From contig NC_090319.1 of assembly GCF_040869045.1 (NCBI RefSeq), positions 345,816,302 through 345,880,301 on the forward strand: a stretch of DNA of 64,000 nt. The letters are read 5' to 3'. The notes beneath the pieces were generated by a model that made no database searches, was not told the origin of the DNA, and worked only from the letters and a program-made list of their open reading frames with translations. Shown here piece after piece: positions 33,753 through 45,312 of this stretch. The number at the start of each line of letters is the position of its first letter. The stretch's first letter is position 1. The stretch is from Eurosta solidaginis. Its lineage: Eukaryota; Arthropoda; Insecta; Diptera; Tephritidae. A program made the translations under genes and the position numbers.

Positions 33753-34500
33753 CTATTATAAGTTTAATTGGATAGCGGCAGCACGTAATGGCATAAAGGA
33801 ATCGAGATAGAGATATACTTCCTTAAATTAAAATTATCAGCATCGAAAGGGGTGCAAGGGGTTGATAAGCGCAATACAAAGCTTTATAGCTTCAAAGCTT
33901 CCGCAACCCAATTGTTAACCTCACCTACGCGAGGGAAATCCTCTTACAAATATGAATATATCATACACATATTTAGCAGGCGAGGCCCTGGCGTCCCCAA
34001 GTTTCTTTTGGAACTAGGGGGTGGGGAGCGGGATGGCCTAGAAGGTTTAATGTGGTCATGTTAATCGTTCCCGAGATGGTCGGGATAGTACCTTAATGGT
34101 ACTTTGTTATCGGAACGTAGCGGCTCTATATCCGGAAAAGGACCATCAACATCGATTACACTCCCCAAAACCTTCGGGGAGTGTCTTTGTCGTTAATACA
34201 AGAAGAACAACATCAGCATCGACAAACATATTTTGATTATGCCATCTCCCCCGCCCGTCCGTCCTTTAACAGGATTACTGCGAAATTAGGTATGTTATTG
34301 TTATCTGAACCCAGGATGGATTGGTACTGAAAATGTGCGAAATCGAACTATAACTACTCCCAATTTTTCGATATCGAATAGTTTGAAAAAAAAAATGTAA
34401 TAATTCATTGCTTAAGAACGATAAAATTATTGAAATTGATATCTTTGTTGACTTTATCACAAGAAAATGGGCGTGGCGCTGTTTATATTTAGAAGAAGAA
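33753..34500 (+). repeat. GGGCGTGG repeat fragment with SINE2 inside (copy v)
   Basis: GGATAGCGGCAGCACGTAAT and GGAATCGAGATAGAGATATA (left end of the element) and, after the SINE, GTGCGAAATCGAACTATAAC with TTTTTCGATATCGAA and GGGCGTGGCGC near 34470. 5' and 3' ends incomplete. Confidence 0.6.
33850..34215 (+). mobile_element. SINE2, plus orientation
   Basis: Starts near GGGGTTGATAAGCGCAATAC, continues ACCCAATTGTTAACCTCACC, GAGGCCCTGGCGTCCCCAAG, CGTTCCCGAGATGGTCGG, CACTCCCCAAAACCTTCGGG, and ends AGAAGAACAACATCAG (decayed CAA tail). Confidence 0.75.
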
Positions 34501-34509
34501 AATTAGCAA

Positions 34510-35577
34510 GTTAAAGATATGTGTTCAAATTTGCCGCACTCTCCCTCTGCTTCCACAGGCGTGTCTCGATCAAACTAATTTCTTAGCCGGACCATCATCT
34601 TTCATTTGCATGACATGGCCTAGTCAGCGTAGCTGCTCATGATTATTAAATCTTCTTCGGTACTCGTCGCTTCCAACGCGTAGAGGTCCGAACACTCCCA
34701 TAACCACCTTATCTGATGTTGTCATGGTCGATGCTTCTGCACCATATAGCAGGACTGGTACGACAAGTGATTTGGAGAGCGTGATTTTCGCTTGCCTAGA
34801 GAGAACTTTACTTTTCAGTTGCCTACCTAGGCCGAGGTAGTATTTATGATTCTTCGCGGAATGTGTGGTTTGTGTTAATTCTGGTTCCCAAATAAACAAA
34901 GTCTTACTATTTCGAAAATTATGGCCGCCAACAGTGGCGTGGTTGTCAAGGCACTGACTCTGCTTTATGATTCCATGTACTTCATTTTGTCCACATTCAC
35001 CATCAAACCCATATTTTCCGCTTCTTTTTCAAGGTTGAGCCAGCAGAACTTAAAGCGCGAGTGTTCAGGCCTATGATATCAATGTAGTCAGCATATGCCA
35101 GCAATTGCACGCTTTTGTAGAATATTGTTCCAGAGCGGCTAAGTTCTGCAGGTAGTATTAATTTATCCAGCATCAAGTTAAAAAAATCACACGATAGGGG
35201 GTCACCCTGTCCGAGACCTAGTTTAGTTTCGAACGTCTCGGGAGGTCCTTCCCAATTCTGACTGAGCTGATGGTGCTCCTCAGCGTCATTTTTCACAGTC
35301 GTATAAGTTTTGCTTGGAAACCAAATTCAGACATAGCGGCATATAGGCAGCTCCTTTTCGTACAGTCGAAGGCGGCTTTAAAATTCACGAAGAGATGTCT
35401 TTTTTTAGCGGTTTTTTCCATAGATTTGGCGGATAGTGAAAATCTGGTCGACGGTAGATTTACCAGGTCTGAGGCCTCACTGACAACGTCCGATCAGCCG
35501 ATTGACAGGAAATTATATGCGGTATTCGGAAGGCTGATTGCAAGATAGTTGGTGCAATTTGCAGGATCCCCCTTCTT
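34510..35577 (-). mobile_element. LINE C RT fragment
   Basis: Minus-strand reading, 5' to 3': a block near 35500-35400, then GLGQGDPLSCDFFNLMLDKL, LLAYADYIDIIG (a degenerate YADD catalytic box), then LGRQLKSKVLSRQAKITLSK, VVPVLLYGAEA.TMTTSDK and VFGPLRVGSDEYRRRFNNH. Frameshifts at 34900-35000 and elsewhere. It abuts LINE A at 35578. Confidence 0.8.
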
Positions 35578-36018
35578 GTGGACCATGTGGCCTCATCAAT
35601 CAGATGTCCGTTGGGAAGCCCAGGTTTCTGGTTATTCAACACAAACTGTTTGTTCCGAATTTCATTTTTCTTCCTAATGGGCAGTACTTCGCCTCATTGG
35701 GTAGGTGGTGTTCTTGGGACATAAGAAGACAGCCTGTAGCGGTTCTGAGGGAAGTGTTTTGGCAGGCCTTTATTTTCTACCAGTGAGTAACCTTGAGGCT
35801 TGGCGACCATATCGGGGACTCGTACCATGCAATCGGCCGACCGATTACTTTGTAAGCGGTAATGAGCGTTTCTTTGTATTTAAACCAATACAGCTCTGAT
35901 TTTAGGTACAATTGCGGTTGCATGCTCTCCAATAAGTAGATCCTGATCGAAAGTCACAACTAAAATTTGTAGGTATAAGACAGTCGATAGCGTAATGCCA
36001 TCGACGTGGATGTTTAAC
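35578..36018 (-). mobile_element. LINE A fragment
   Basis: The reversed sequence has NNQKPGLPNGHLIDEAT, then, on the plus strand, TTGGCGACCATATCGGGGAC and CAATTGCGGTTGCATGCTC, in the order of 3600-3000. Ends at ATGCCATCGACGTGGA. Broken. Confidence 0.65.
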
Positions 36019-36831
36019 CAGCTAGTTCAACCTAACATATGTAATGATAATGATACTCTGCAAGGTGTTCTTATTTCACATAAGAATTCCAAATGTACTA
36101 ATGTCGCTCACTAATAAAGCCATACATATAATTCCTAGATATATCAAGCAAGTTAATGAATTCATTAAATAATGCACAGCCTAATACTTAAATATTCCAA
36201 AAATATGTACACACATACTTACGCAAAACTAACTAAATACAAGACATTTAAGCTCTTAATAAGCGGAATTTCCCACGATTATTCAGGCACAAAAATATGT
36301 CTTAACGAGCGCCGCAAAAAAAAAAAAAATAAATAAATAAAGGGAAACTGACTAGATCAATTAGTACATGTCTTTGAGGCTGCAAGGCGTACTTAATCTC
36401 CTTTCATAAACTATTAACAGTTTTGCAGTTTAACGCAGACAATCTTCAGCGCAGGTAGACATTCAGAGATTGCGAAATTTAAAATAATATTTGTACGAAA
36501 ACTAGCGGAATATTCAGAGATAATACACATATTTATGCTGAGAATGGTTTTGATGACGCCTAGCTTGAATTTTTTTAGGACACACACACACACACTTTCT
36601 ATATACACATAAACAAATACAAATTTTCTTTGTGTAAAGCAGGTAAGATATTGAGGAAGCCTTTCCAACGTTATGCACGTGCCTTGATTTATAAGCACAA
36701 GTTTTGAGAGCCTTAAATCATTTTATAAAATTTTACCTGCCTATATACGGAGAAACTAGGGGCTTTAGAATAACGGTCATAATAAATTTAAATATTCAGT
36801 GCTACTCCATAATATTTACCTACCGATGATT
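36019..36831. other. No gene seen; (AC)n microsatellite
   Basis: AT-rich spacer with (AC)n at about 36580-36595 and poly-A at 36317. TCAACCTAACATATG at 36030 may be a LINE B terminal scrap. Confidence 0.4.
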
Positions 36832-36841
36832 TATGTGATTT

Positions 36842-37679
36842 GGTGGGGTCTGCTGTTTACTGAAAAAATAAGTAGATCCTACAGGCTGCCAGAAATTTTG
36901 AAAGAAGCGTGCTTAAGCTGCAGTCACGCCAATGTATATATTGGTAGTCAGGCTGCGATTAAGGCAATAATCTCACACAGTACTTCATCAAGAAGTGTTC
37001 TAGAATGCGTAGAAGCGTTGGAAAACCTTCGCTCAGGCCGGACCATACATCTTTACTGGGTCCCCGGTCATAAAGGGATAGAAGGTAACGCAAATGCTCA
37101 TGAATTGGCAAAGGAGGTTGCAAGACTCGCTGAGTCGACTATAGACGTCCCAATCCGTTTGGGGGAAATCAAAAGAAAACAGGTGTTGCATATCCATCAA
37201 GCAGAAAAGGCGTCGACAAAAGCGCGGGGCTGCAAAATTTCTAAGATAATGTGCAAAGCCTACGATATTAGACTCATAAAGTGACTCATATCTCTGAAGA
37301 GAGAAAAATTGAGGCTCACGATGATCATACCGACTGGACACTGCCACATGCTTATAAGTTAGGCCTCGTCAGTAACAGCAAGTGTAGGCAGTATGAGCTG
37401 AAGGAAGAAAAGTTTGAGCACGTTCTGTGTGCGTGTACTGCGCTCGCCAGGTCAAGGTTCCAGCTATTAGGGGCGGTAGAGTTGCCAGATCACGAAGCAA
37501 CAATTAAGCTGGGTCCTAGAAAACTGCTAGTATTTGCCAAGAGGACTGAGTTATTCTATAACATATGTAATGGCACCTGATTGGGGTTCTTCCGTTTGGT
37601 CGTCAAACAAATTCTGGTAACACTATGGACACATTAGGTCTATGTGAGGTCTGTATTGACCGGCCATTTCAACCTAACC
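36842..37679 (+). mobile_element. LINE B, 5'-truncated copy with target duplication
   Basis: An 838-bp insertion encoding the RNase H end (VLECVEALENLRSG, LYWVPGHKGIEGNANAHELA), the linker (DVPIRLGEIKRK), and a C-terminal knuckle (SKCRQYELKEEKFEHVLCAC, C-x2-C-x8-H-x4-C) with LLVFAKRTELFYNI. One frameshift near 37280. It ends in TTTCAACCTAACC and is flanked by TATGTGATTT at 36832-36841 and 37680-37689. An RNase H domain after RT points to the I/LOA group. Confidence 0.85.
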
Positions 37680-37689
37680 TATGTGATTT

Positions 37690-38741
37690 ATGGATAAGTG
37701 AAGTTCAACTAAAGGCGCTTTAATTTGGGGAGAAGTATTCCCGAAAAATCATCAAACCGTCACTGCACTGAAGACATTGCACGGCTGAAAATTTCGGTTT
37801 AAATCTTAAACTTTTTGGTCTACATATATGACCAAACTTATTTCGCAGATCTTGCAAGTTTCGAAGGAAACAAAATGACCGGTTTTGAATTGAAGCATTT
37901 CGGTTTAAATTTTAATCCTGAAAATTTCTATTTTTCAAACCAAGAAACACTAATATGAAAACATTTCATTTTAGATTTAAAACTTAATTGTTTAATTGTT
38001 AAACCAAAAAAATTAGAGATCTAAAACCATTCTGCTTGTCTTTTAAACCTTTGCACTTTAAATTTTAGACCGAAAATGTTCCATATTTTAAACCACAGAG
38101 TCTGCAGTTAAAAACATATGCCACTTAAATGAAACGCAGTTGTTATTGGAAGTTTATTTAACCCTCCGATTAGCGGTGAATAAATTCAACACATCTTGGC
38201 GTTGTCGTCTGGCCAGACGAAATTTTACACTTTGAACTTTATCCACAAATATTTAAATTTTGAAGAAAACTCGTCGCACACTGTGATAACCCAGAAATAG
38301 ATTCGAATTTTTATTGATAAATTTTGAAATTAATGCGAACTATAAGGTCTTAAGGCTTGGTTTCCTCGAAAGCGGTGCCGCTATATAGCGCCCGTTACTT
38401 AACGGTAGGGTACGTTGTCAAAAATGTTTCAATGTAAAAGTAATTATGTGGAAAGTAAAAAGACGGTGAAGTTCACCGTAACGTAAAATAGCGGCGGGGC
38501 AATAAATATAACGGCCGTCATGACGGTACAAACTCGTTAATCACCGTTTTTTTCCCACCGCTATACTCAAAGCGGCGAATATATTGTCAAACATTTGAAA
38601 TATATATATATATATAAAAGAAATGATGGTCGTTCCTGTCCATGTTTTGGGGCCGATACGAGGCCAATTTTATTCGTTATTTTTTCATATTATCGGGACC
38701 AAAGAGGGGAATGTTTTTTGCAAAAAAATTTTTTTTTTAAT
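37690..38741. other. No gene seen
   Basis: About 37780-38110 is a loosely repetitive GGTTTAAAT/AAACTTTT-type sequence. (AT)n at 38605. Nothing else supported. Confidence 0.35.
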
Positions 38742-39118
38742 CTCTAGGGTCTTGAGATATAGGTCAAAACGTGGACCCGGATAACCCTACGATGTGTTTG
38801 TATAATATGGGTATCAAATGGAAGCTTCTGATGAGTACTTTAAGATGGGGTACTGTTCGTACTCCTGGATGACTAGGGTCTCGAGGTATAGGCCATCGTG
38901 TGGATCCGGGTACCCCAAGAATGTGTTTATACAATATGGATATCAAATGAAAGCTGTTGATGAGTGCTTTAGTACATGACAATTTTTCGTACCCCTTGGT
39001 GACTAGGGTGTCGAGATATAGATGGATCAGAATAACCTTAGGATGTGTTTTTAGATTATGGGTATCAAATGGAATCTGTTAATGAGTACTTCAATATGGG
39101 TATCAAAAGGAGGCTGTG
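38742..39118 (+). repeat. Tandem repeat, three units of 122-129 bp
   Basis: ATGTGTTTGTATAATATGGG with TATCAAATG and a GATGAGTACTTTA-type block recurs with ATGTG at 38792, 38921 and 39043. Between them are a GACTAGGGTCTCGAGGTATA-type block and a variable spacer. The same block occurs once inside the GGGCGTGG element at about 42715-42755. Confidence 0.8.
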
Positions 39119-39821
39119 CTGATGGGTGGTAATTTTTCCCTGCGTGACGAGCATCTCGAAATCACTTCATGTGTACAACATTTTCTGAATAAATATATGA
39201 ATTTTTCGATTTGTGTCGCGCTGCTAAGTTGCAATTTTTTTTCGAAGGAGAGTAAACATAAACACCGAGGTTTGTACACTGTTTATGAGAGATGCTTCAG
39301 GACACATACACAAACGTATGTCACATTTCGTTGCTGAACATTTCCACTGCTTTGTATTTGTTATACAAACGACGCTTATGTTCCGTTAATTTGTATGCAG
39401 TTCAACTGTGAGCAATGTTCGGACTTATATCACTAAAATGGTAGATGTACCACCTTTTTTCCTGAAATATAACTTCTACCACTACTACCACGCAAGCTTA
39501 AAAATAGGTGGTAGATTTTTATAGAAGTTTTCTGAAAAAAACTTATTTTTTCCACAATTATTCGGGAAGAAAATCAATGCAGTTGAGCGGTTTTATAAAA
39601 CTGAAAATAACGTCTATCTTAGCTCCGATTATCATATTACCTCTTTTCCTTTAGGTTTTTAGTACACCTATCTATATATATGAAAATAAGTGGTTATTAT
39701 TCATTATATCAAGATATTTAAAATATAACCGAAATCTGCCACTTTTTTCTCAAATCAAGCATTATTTTTTGGAAAATCTACCACTAATCAAAATTTTCAA
39801 GTCCGAACACTGATAACGATA
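39119..39821. other. No gene seen
   Basis: AT-rich DNA without recognisable motifs. Confidence 0.35.
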
Positions 39822-40062
39822 CCGATTTCGAAAACATCTGGAATGGCAAAAGTTCTTAAAGTATGTAAGCTCATCGTATGGGATGAGTGTATTATGACAC
39901 ACAAGAAATCATTGCAAGCACTGGATAGAACTTTGAAGCCAAACAGTCTTTGGAGCTGCCATGATTTTATTGGCTGGAGATTTCAGGCAAACATTACCTG
40001 TGATCCCAAAATTCACGGCTGCAGATGAAATCAATGCATGTTTAAAATCGTCAAAATTCACA
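39822..40062 (+). mobile_element. Pif1-type helicase fragment, Helitron remnant
   Basis: The frame reads ISKTSGMAKVL and LIVWDECIMTHKKSLQALDR (Walker B-like DEC), then shifts frame to GAAMILLAGDFRQTLPVIPK and ADEINACLKSS. These are helicase motifs II and III of Helitron/Pif1 proteins. The ATP-binding motif I and motif VI are absent here. Confidence 0.8.
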
Positions 40063-40329
40063 CCGATCTCTTAGCCGCAAATATACGCAACTGAAGACAG
40101 ACGGTTGGATAAACCTCAGAGTTCCCTTCGAGCCGGCTAGGAAAGCGCTAGTGTGATTCTACAAATGGTAGGTGGTCTATTTAGATAATGTAGTTCACAA
40201 AGTTTCCATTTTAAGACGGAAATAGTCACTATAAAGCCGAGAAACGAATTGCTGAATAAACAGTTGCTATTCAATTACCAGAAACCTAGGTATACTAAAA
40301 TATAAAATATTGATTTATGCGAACACACC

Positions 40330-41254
40330 TCCGTAAGCACTAAAGGCGATACGGCACGCCAAAGTTCAGTCATTTGAGCCAAAATAGCATGAAGTGGCAA
40401 AGTCTTATGCCGATCAATCACGGCAAACCCCCTTCTCAGAGGCCAACACCCGAAACTCGCAGGATAGGAAAGCAAATTTCCCAGGTAAACTCGCGTTTTT
40501 GCTTCGATCAGGATTCTTTAATGAGCTCTTACTTATTCAGGATAAACCCCAACATACGCATTACAAGGAAAAATTTTATGCGACGTATCCAACGGAAGGA
40601 AGCGACCTTGCGTACCAAATAGCCTTCGCGTAAAGGCGGTTCATAAGTTACATAATTTGTCTCACTCGAGGATTAAAACCACACAGAAGTTAATTCAGAT
40701 TCATTTGGCCTCAAATGGCTGCAGACGTACCAAAATTTGCTCGCGGCAGCATACCGTGGCAGATTTCAGCACATAAATATTGACATCGTTGGATTATTAC
40801 CAATATCGAACTGTTTTCGCTGTTGCCTCAAATGCATAGATAGATTGTGGAGATGGCCTATGGTGGTACCATTAGCGGACATAACAGCTAAAAGCGTAGC
40901 GAATGCACTTATCAGCGGTTGTATCACTGTACATCTCCGCCCACTTAGGGCGTGAATCAAATCAGAAATATTCCGATCGTAAACAAGTGTACTGGGCATG
41001 CGACATCTTCGTTCGATGATACCAAATCGAATGGGCTTATTGAACGCTCCCAACGAACGTTTAAGTCGGCAATTAAGTGTTGCCCATTAAAGAATTGGAA
41101 ATTTGCGTTGCTTCTTATCCTGCTAGGAATGACTCCTTAAAGACAGATATCGGTACGAGCGCAGCAGAAATGTTTCGAAATCGAGCAGCAAAAATATGGG
41201 TTGACCGACTAAAAGTAGCAGTTGTCTTGAATGACAGCGAGGAGGAGACAACGA
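40330..41254 (+). mobile_element. Gypsy-type retrotransposon integrase fragment
   Basis: A degenerate pol remnant. Near 40629-40690 is an HHCC-like block (RVKAVHKLHNLSHSRIKTTQ). At 40764-40925, HINIDIVGLLPIS then DRLWRWPMVVPLADITA is the start of the DDE integrase core with its first Asp. About 41030-41130 has SNGLIERSQRTFKSAIK, the segment with the catalytic Glu. The middle of the core with the second Asp is deleted or unreadable. No LTRs nearby. Dead. Confidence 0.75.
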
Positions 41255-42090
41255 CGGGTGTGACGTTTGATCAGGATCTACATTTTGACGAGCAGGCAAC
41301 CGAAATAGTACCTTAAATCCAGAGCTGTAATAAAATCCTCCAATTTCTTGCCGGCAGTACTTGGGGTAAAGACAAAAAAGACGCTCATTACCACTTACAA
41401 AGCAATTGGCGGCCGCTTACATGCTACGCGTCCCCGATATGTCCACCAGGACTTAAAGGTCACTCACTGGAAGAAAATACAGGCCTGCCAAAACACTGCT
41501 CTCAGAACCGCTTCGGGCTGTCTTCTTATGGCCCCAGAACACCACCTACATATTGAGGCGAGAGTACTACCCATTAGGGAGAGAAAGGTAATGCTGACCA
41601 ATCAGTTTCTGTTGAATACCCAAAAACCACGTTATCCCAGCAGACATCTTATTGAAGAGGCCACACCTCCCAGAGGCTTAAGAAGTCATATCAACAAGCA
41701 TTATGAGGAAGTGAGAACACAGCCGTATGAGAAACACAAACAGATCCTCAGTGATATCCACAAAACAAAAAGACGTCAGATCTCTATGTAATTGTACGGC
41801 GAACCCAGGTATTAAAAATAAATACCCTGAACTCGCAGAAGTGGAAAGAACTCTCCCTAGCGATACGCGCGTCACTCTAGCTCAACTTCGATCTAGATAC
41901 TGTGTCCCCATATGACAAAACCCATCTCTTTACTTTCAATGTGGAACCAACGCCTCTAACACCTCTCTCAATCTGCTCCACTCCAGTTGAAACTGAAAGT
42001 TTCCTTGGACTCCCAATGGAGGATATTAATGACAATTTGTGAGTGGTCGCACATTTTGGATGGGGCGAAGCACTCTTACAACAACAACAG
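41255..42090 (+). mobile_element. LINE A ORF2 C-terminal fragment
   Basis: GVTFDQDLHFDEQATEIVP, a stop, then AGSTWG and TLITTYKAIGG, then one open frame (41348-41791) with HWKKIQACQNTALRTASGCL, FLLNTQKPRYPSRHLIEEA and RGLRSHINKHYEEV. After a frameshift come the NVEPTPLTPL-type tail, GWGEALLQQQ and a CAA tail near 42075. The most readable LINE A copy in the window. Confidence 0.85.
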
Positions 42091-42469
42091 CATACGAATG
42101 ATACGAGGAACAGCCACTGCCAGGCGGAGTTCACAACTTGCGCAGTGTCCTCAGTGCGAGGACAAGAGAAAGCAACAAAAACGCCGCCGAGAGAGTATCT
42201 GCCAAATATTCAACATCAGGGCGACAATTCAGAATCTCTTTTTGGTATCGTATGCTGTATCACTAGCCCGGGGTGTTGTAACATCTATCACATATCCAAT
42301 CATGAATTTATTCGTTTGCACCAAACCAATGGTTAAGCTCAGCGTTAAGTCAAAAAAATATCCGATATGTTTGCTAGGCGATCTCTAGCCAAGTTTCTTC
42401 GTAAAATTATTTTTCGATCGACTTCTGACTAACAATTGGTAAAGCGAATAATAATATATAAAATGGAGT
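42091..42469. other. Unassigned downstream of LINE A
   Basis: Short overlapping ORFs only. No motif recognised. Confidence 0.35.
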
Positions 42470-44455
42470 AAAACAAGTAAGGAAGGCTAAGTTCGGGTGT
42501 AACTGAACATTTCATACTCAGCTGAGAGCTTAGCTGCGTTGGTTTCGTATATGGCTTATATGTGGTTTTTAATTCCATATCACATACGTTTGGGAAATAT
42601 CGACCAAATTGTAGACCACGGGCGTTTTGACGATTTTTGGAACGATTTTCCTTCATCCTTTGTCAAATAAGGGAAAATCCCCATGTAGGAAAATGAACGT
42701 AGGGTAACCCTGGAATGTGTTTGTACGATATGGGTATCAAATGAAAGGTGTTAATGAGGGTTTTAAAAGGGAGTGGCCCTTAGTTGTATATGTGAAGGCT
42801 TTTTCGAGATATCGACCAAAATATGGATCAGGGTGACCGAGAACATCATCTGTCGGGTACCGCTAATTTATTTATATATGTAATACCACGAACAGTATTC
42901 CTGCCAATATTCCAAGGGCTTTTGATTTCGCCCTGCAGAACTTTTTCATTTTCTTCTACTTAATATTGTAGCTGTCACACCCATTTTACAAAGTTTTTTC
43001 TAAAGTTATATTTTGCGCCAAAAAACCAATCCAATTACCATGTTTCATCCCTTTTTTGTATTTGGTATAGAATTATGGCATTTTTTTTCATTTTTCGAAA
43101 TTTTCGATATCGAAAAAGTGGGCGTGGTCATAGTCGGATTTCGCCCATTTTTAATACCAAGATAAAGTAAGTTCAGATAAGTACGTGAACTAAGTTTAGT
43201 AAAGATATATCGATTTTTGCTCAAGTTATCATGTTAATGGCCGAGCGGAAGGACAGACGGATGACTGTGTATAAAAACTGGGCGTGGCTTCAACCGATTT
43301 CGCCCATGCTCACAGAAAACAGGTATCGTCATAGAATCTAAGCACAAGGATTGGTAAATTTTTGTTCGACTTATAGAATTAAAAGTATTCTAGACAAATT
43401 AAACGAAAAAGGGTGGAGCCACGCCCATTTTGAAATTTTCTTTTATTTTTGTATTTTGTTGCACCATATCATTACTGGAGTTGAATGTTGACATAATTTG
43501 CTGATATACTGTAAAGATAATAAATTTTTTGTTAAAATTTGACTTTTAAAATGTTTTTTTTTTTTTTTTAAGTGGGCGTGTTCGTCATCCGATTTCGCTA
43601 ATTTTTATTCAGAACACATACAGTAATAGGAGTAGCGTTCCTGCCAAATTTCATCATAATATCTTCAACGACTGCCAAATTACAGCTTGCAAAACGTTTA
43701 AATTACCTTATTTTAAAAGTGGGCGGTGCCACGCCCATTGTCCAAAATTTTACTAATTTTCAATGCTGCGTCATAAGATCAACCCACCTAAGAAGTTTCA
43801 TCGCTTTAACCGTCTTTTGTAATGAATTATCGCACTTTTCCGGTTTTTCGAAATTTTCGATATGGAAAAAGCGGGCGTGTTATGGTCCTTTTTCGTTCAT
43901 TTTAAATAGATACATGTTGTTGTTGTTGTTGTAGCGATTAGGTTACTCCCCGAAGGCTTTGGGGAGTGTTATCGATGTGATGGTCCTTTGTCGGATACAT
44001 ATCCGATACGCTCCGGTAACACAGCACCATTAAGGTGATGGCCCGACCATCTCGGGAACGATTTATATGGCCACATTGAACCTTCAGGCCATCCCTCCCT
44101 CCCCACCCCCAAGTTCCATGAGGAGCTTGGGGTCGCCAGAGCCTCGTCTGTTAGTGAAACGGGATTCGCCGCTCGAAGGTGAGGTTGACAATTGGGTTGG
44201 AGAAGCTATATGTTGCGCTACACAACCCCTTGAATAGATACATTACACATATCATTAAGATACCTGAAATTTACACAAGTTATCGTGTTTACGGACAGAC
44301 GGACGACCGGACATGGCTAAATGTATTTCTTTTTTCGCCCAGTCCATTTTGATATATAAAAGTCTTTATCTATCTCGATAGGTTATGCCGTTACGGGGTA
44401 CCATTATGCGAACAAAATTAATATACTCTGCGAGCTCTGCTCAGCTGAGTATGAA
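42470..44455 (-). repeat. GGGCGTGG-type repeat element, copy ii
   Basis: Inverted relative to copy i. It starts AAGTAAGGAAGGCTAAGTTC with GGGTGTAACTGAAC and CATACTCAGCTGAGAGC, and ends CTCTGCTCAGCTGAGTATGA. Internal GGGCG(T)G boxes lie near 43119, 43280, 43574, 43720 and 43874, with the complement CCACGCCC near 43418, so the spacing is about 130-160 bp. Most are followed by a CGATTTCG-type block. A SINE2 is inserted at 43916-44232. Confidence 0.8.
43916..44232 (-). mobile_element. SINE2, complete copy with target duplication
   Basis: 317 bp flanked by AATAGATACAT at 43905-43915 and 44233-44243. In the sense (minus) direction it starts near GGGGTTGTGTAGCGCAACAT (weak box A), has GGCGAATCCCG (weak box B) near 44162, hairpin CTCCCCAAAGCCTTCGGGGA, and ends CGCTACAACAACAACAACA. 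The tail repeats CAA. Confidence 0.85.
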
Positions 44456-45312
44456 AACTTGAAGGATCCAGTCTCTAATGTGGAGTCAACGCTTCTAAGA
44501 CGTAAACGCTCTTACTCGAATGTCTAAAGACCTAGTTGGACCCCAGTGGAAAATCCCTAAACTGTCTGATGTGCTTAAAATCGTTTTGGAAGCTGCACCT
44601 TTAGAACGGACTTTTATTAATGCAACGAAAAAATCTTGAAATTACGAACAGCTTCTAATACGGATAAGATATCTTGACCAGTGCTGAAAACTTTTGTACT
44701 TGGAAGCAAACAATAAGCGGAAACCGCACTTTTGTGTGATACATAAATCATATCATTTGTGATAGCCTTTGGTTACATTTGATACGAGTTTTTTTCATAC
44801 TCGAATGAATGGTTATTTTGAACTGATTCGGTGTAAATATAAAAAAAAAATATATATATATAAAAATTCTATTGCACATCGAAATTTAGTACAATGGCTA
44901 TGGCATGGGCGGCACTTAGGGTTGTCATTGTTACAAAAGAGCATCTGTGCATTGGTAGACACATGAGTACATTGGAATACTAACCAAGTATTTAATCGAA
45001 AGAGCAGCAGCCAGAAGGTTGACTTTAAAAACCGAATTCAATAGGCACACAGGACACAGACAATATACGAGGATGTGGAATGCGGTATCAAAGCCGCGTG
45101 CGCTTATGACAATAGTCAAGACAGCGAAAAGGCTGTAAAGCGTATGGTGATGACGTTGGTAATGTAGTACGCGAGCTCTTGGAAGATAGTAAGTAGCTAT
45201 GAGCGCCACATACGCGCACACACAAATGCCAAGAAAGGATAAACCCTATGGTCGAATACCAAATGATTTAGAAAGCTCACTAGTTTCCAATTATAATTTT
45301 TTGTTTGTTTCA
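44456..45312. other. No gene seen
   Basis: AATGTGGAGTCAACGCTTCT near 44479 may be a very short LINE A tail scrap. The rest is unassigned. Confidence 0.35.

Noticed and set aside
36580..36600. (AC)n run as a regulatory element
   Set aside because: Simple microsatellite; nothing else supports a function.
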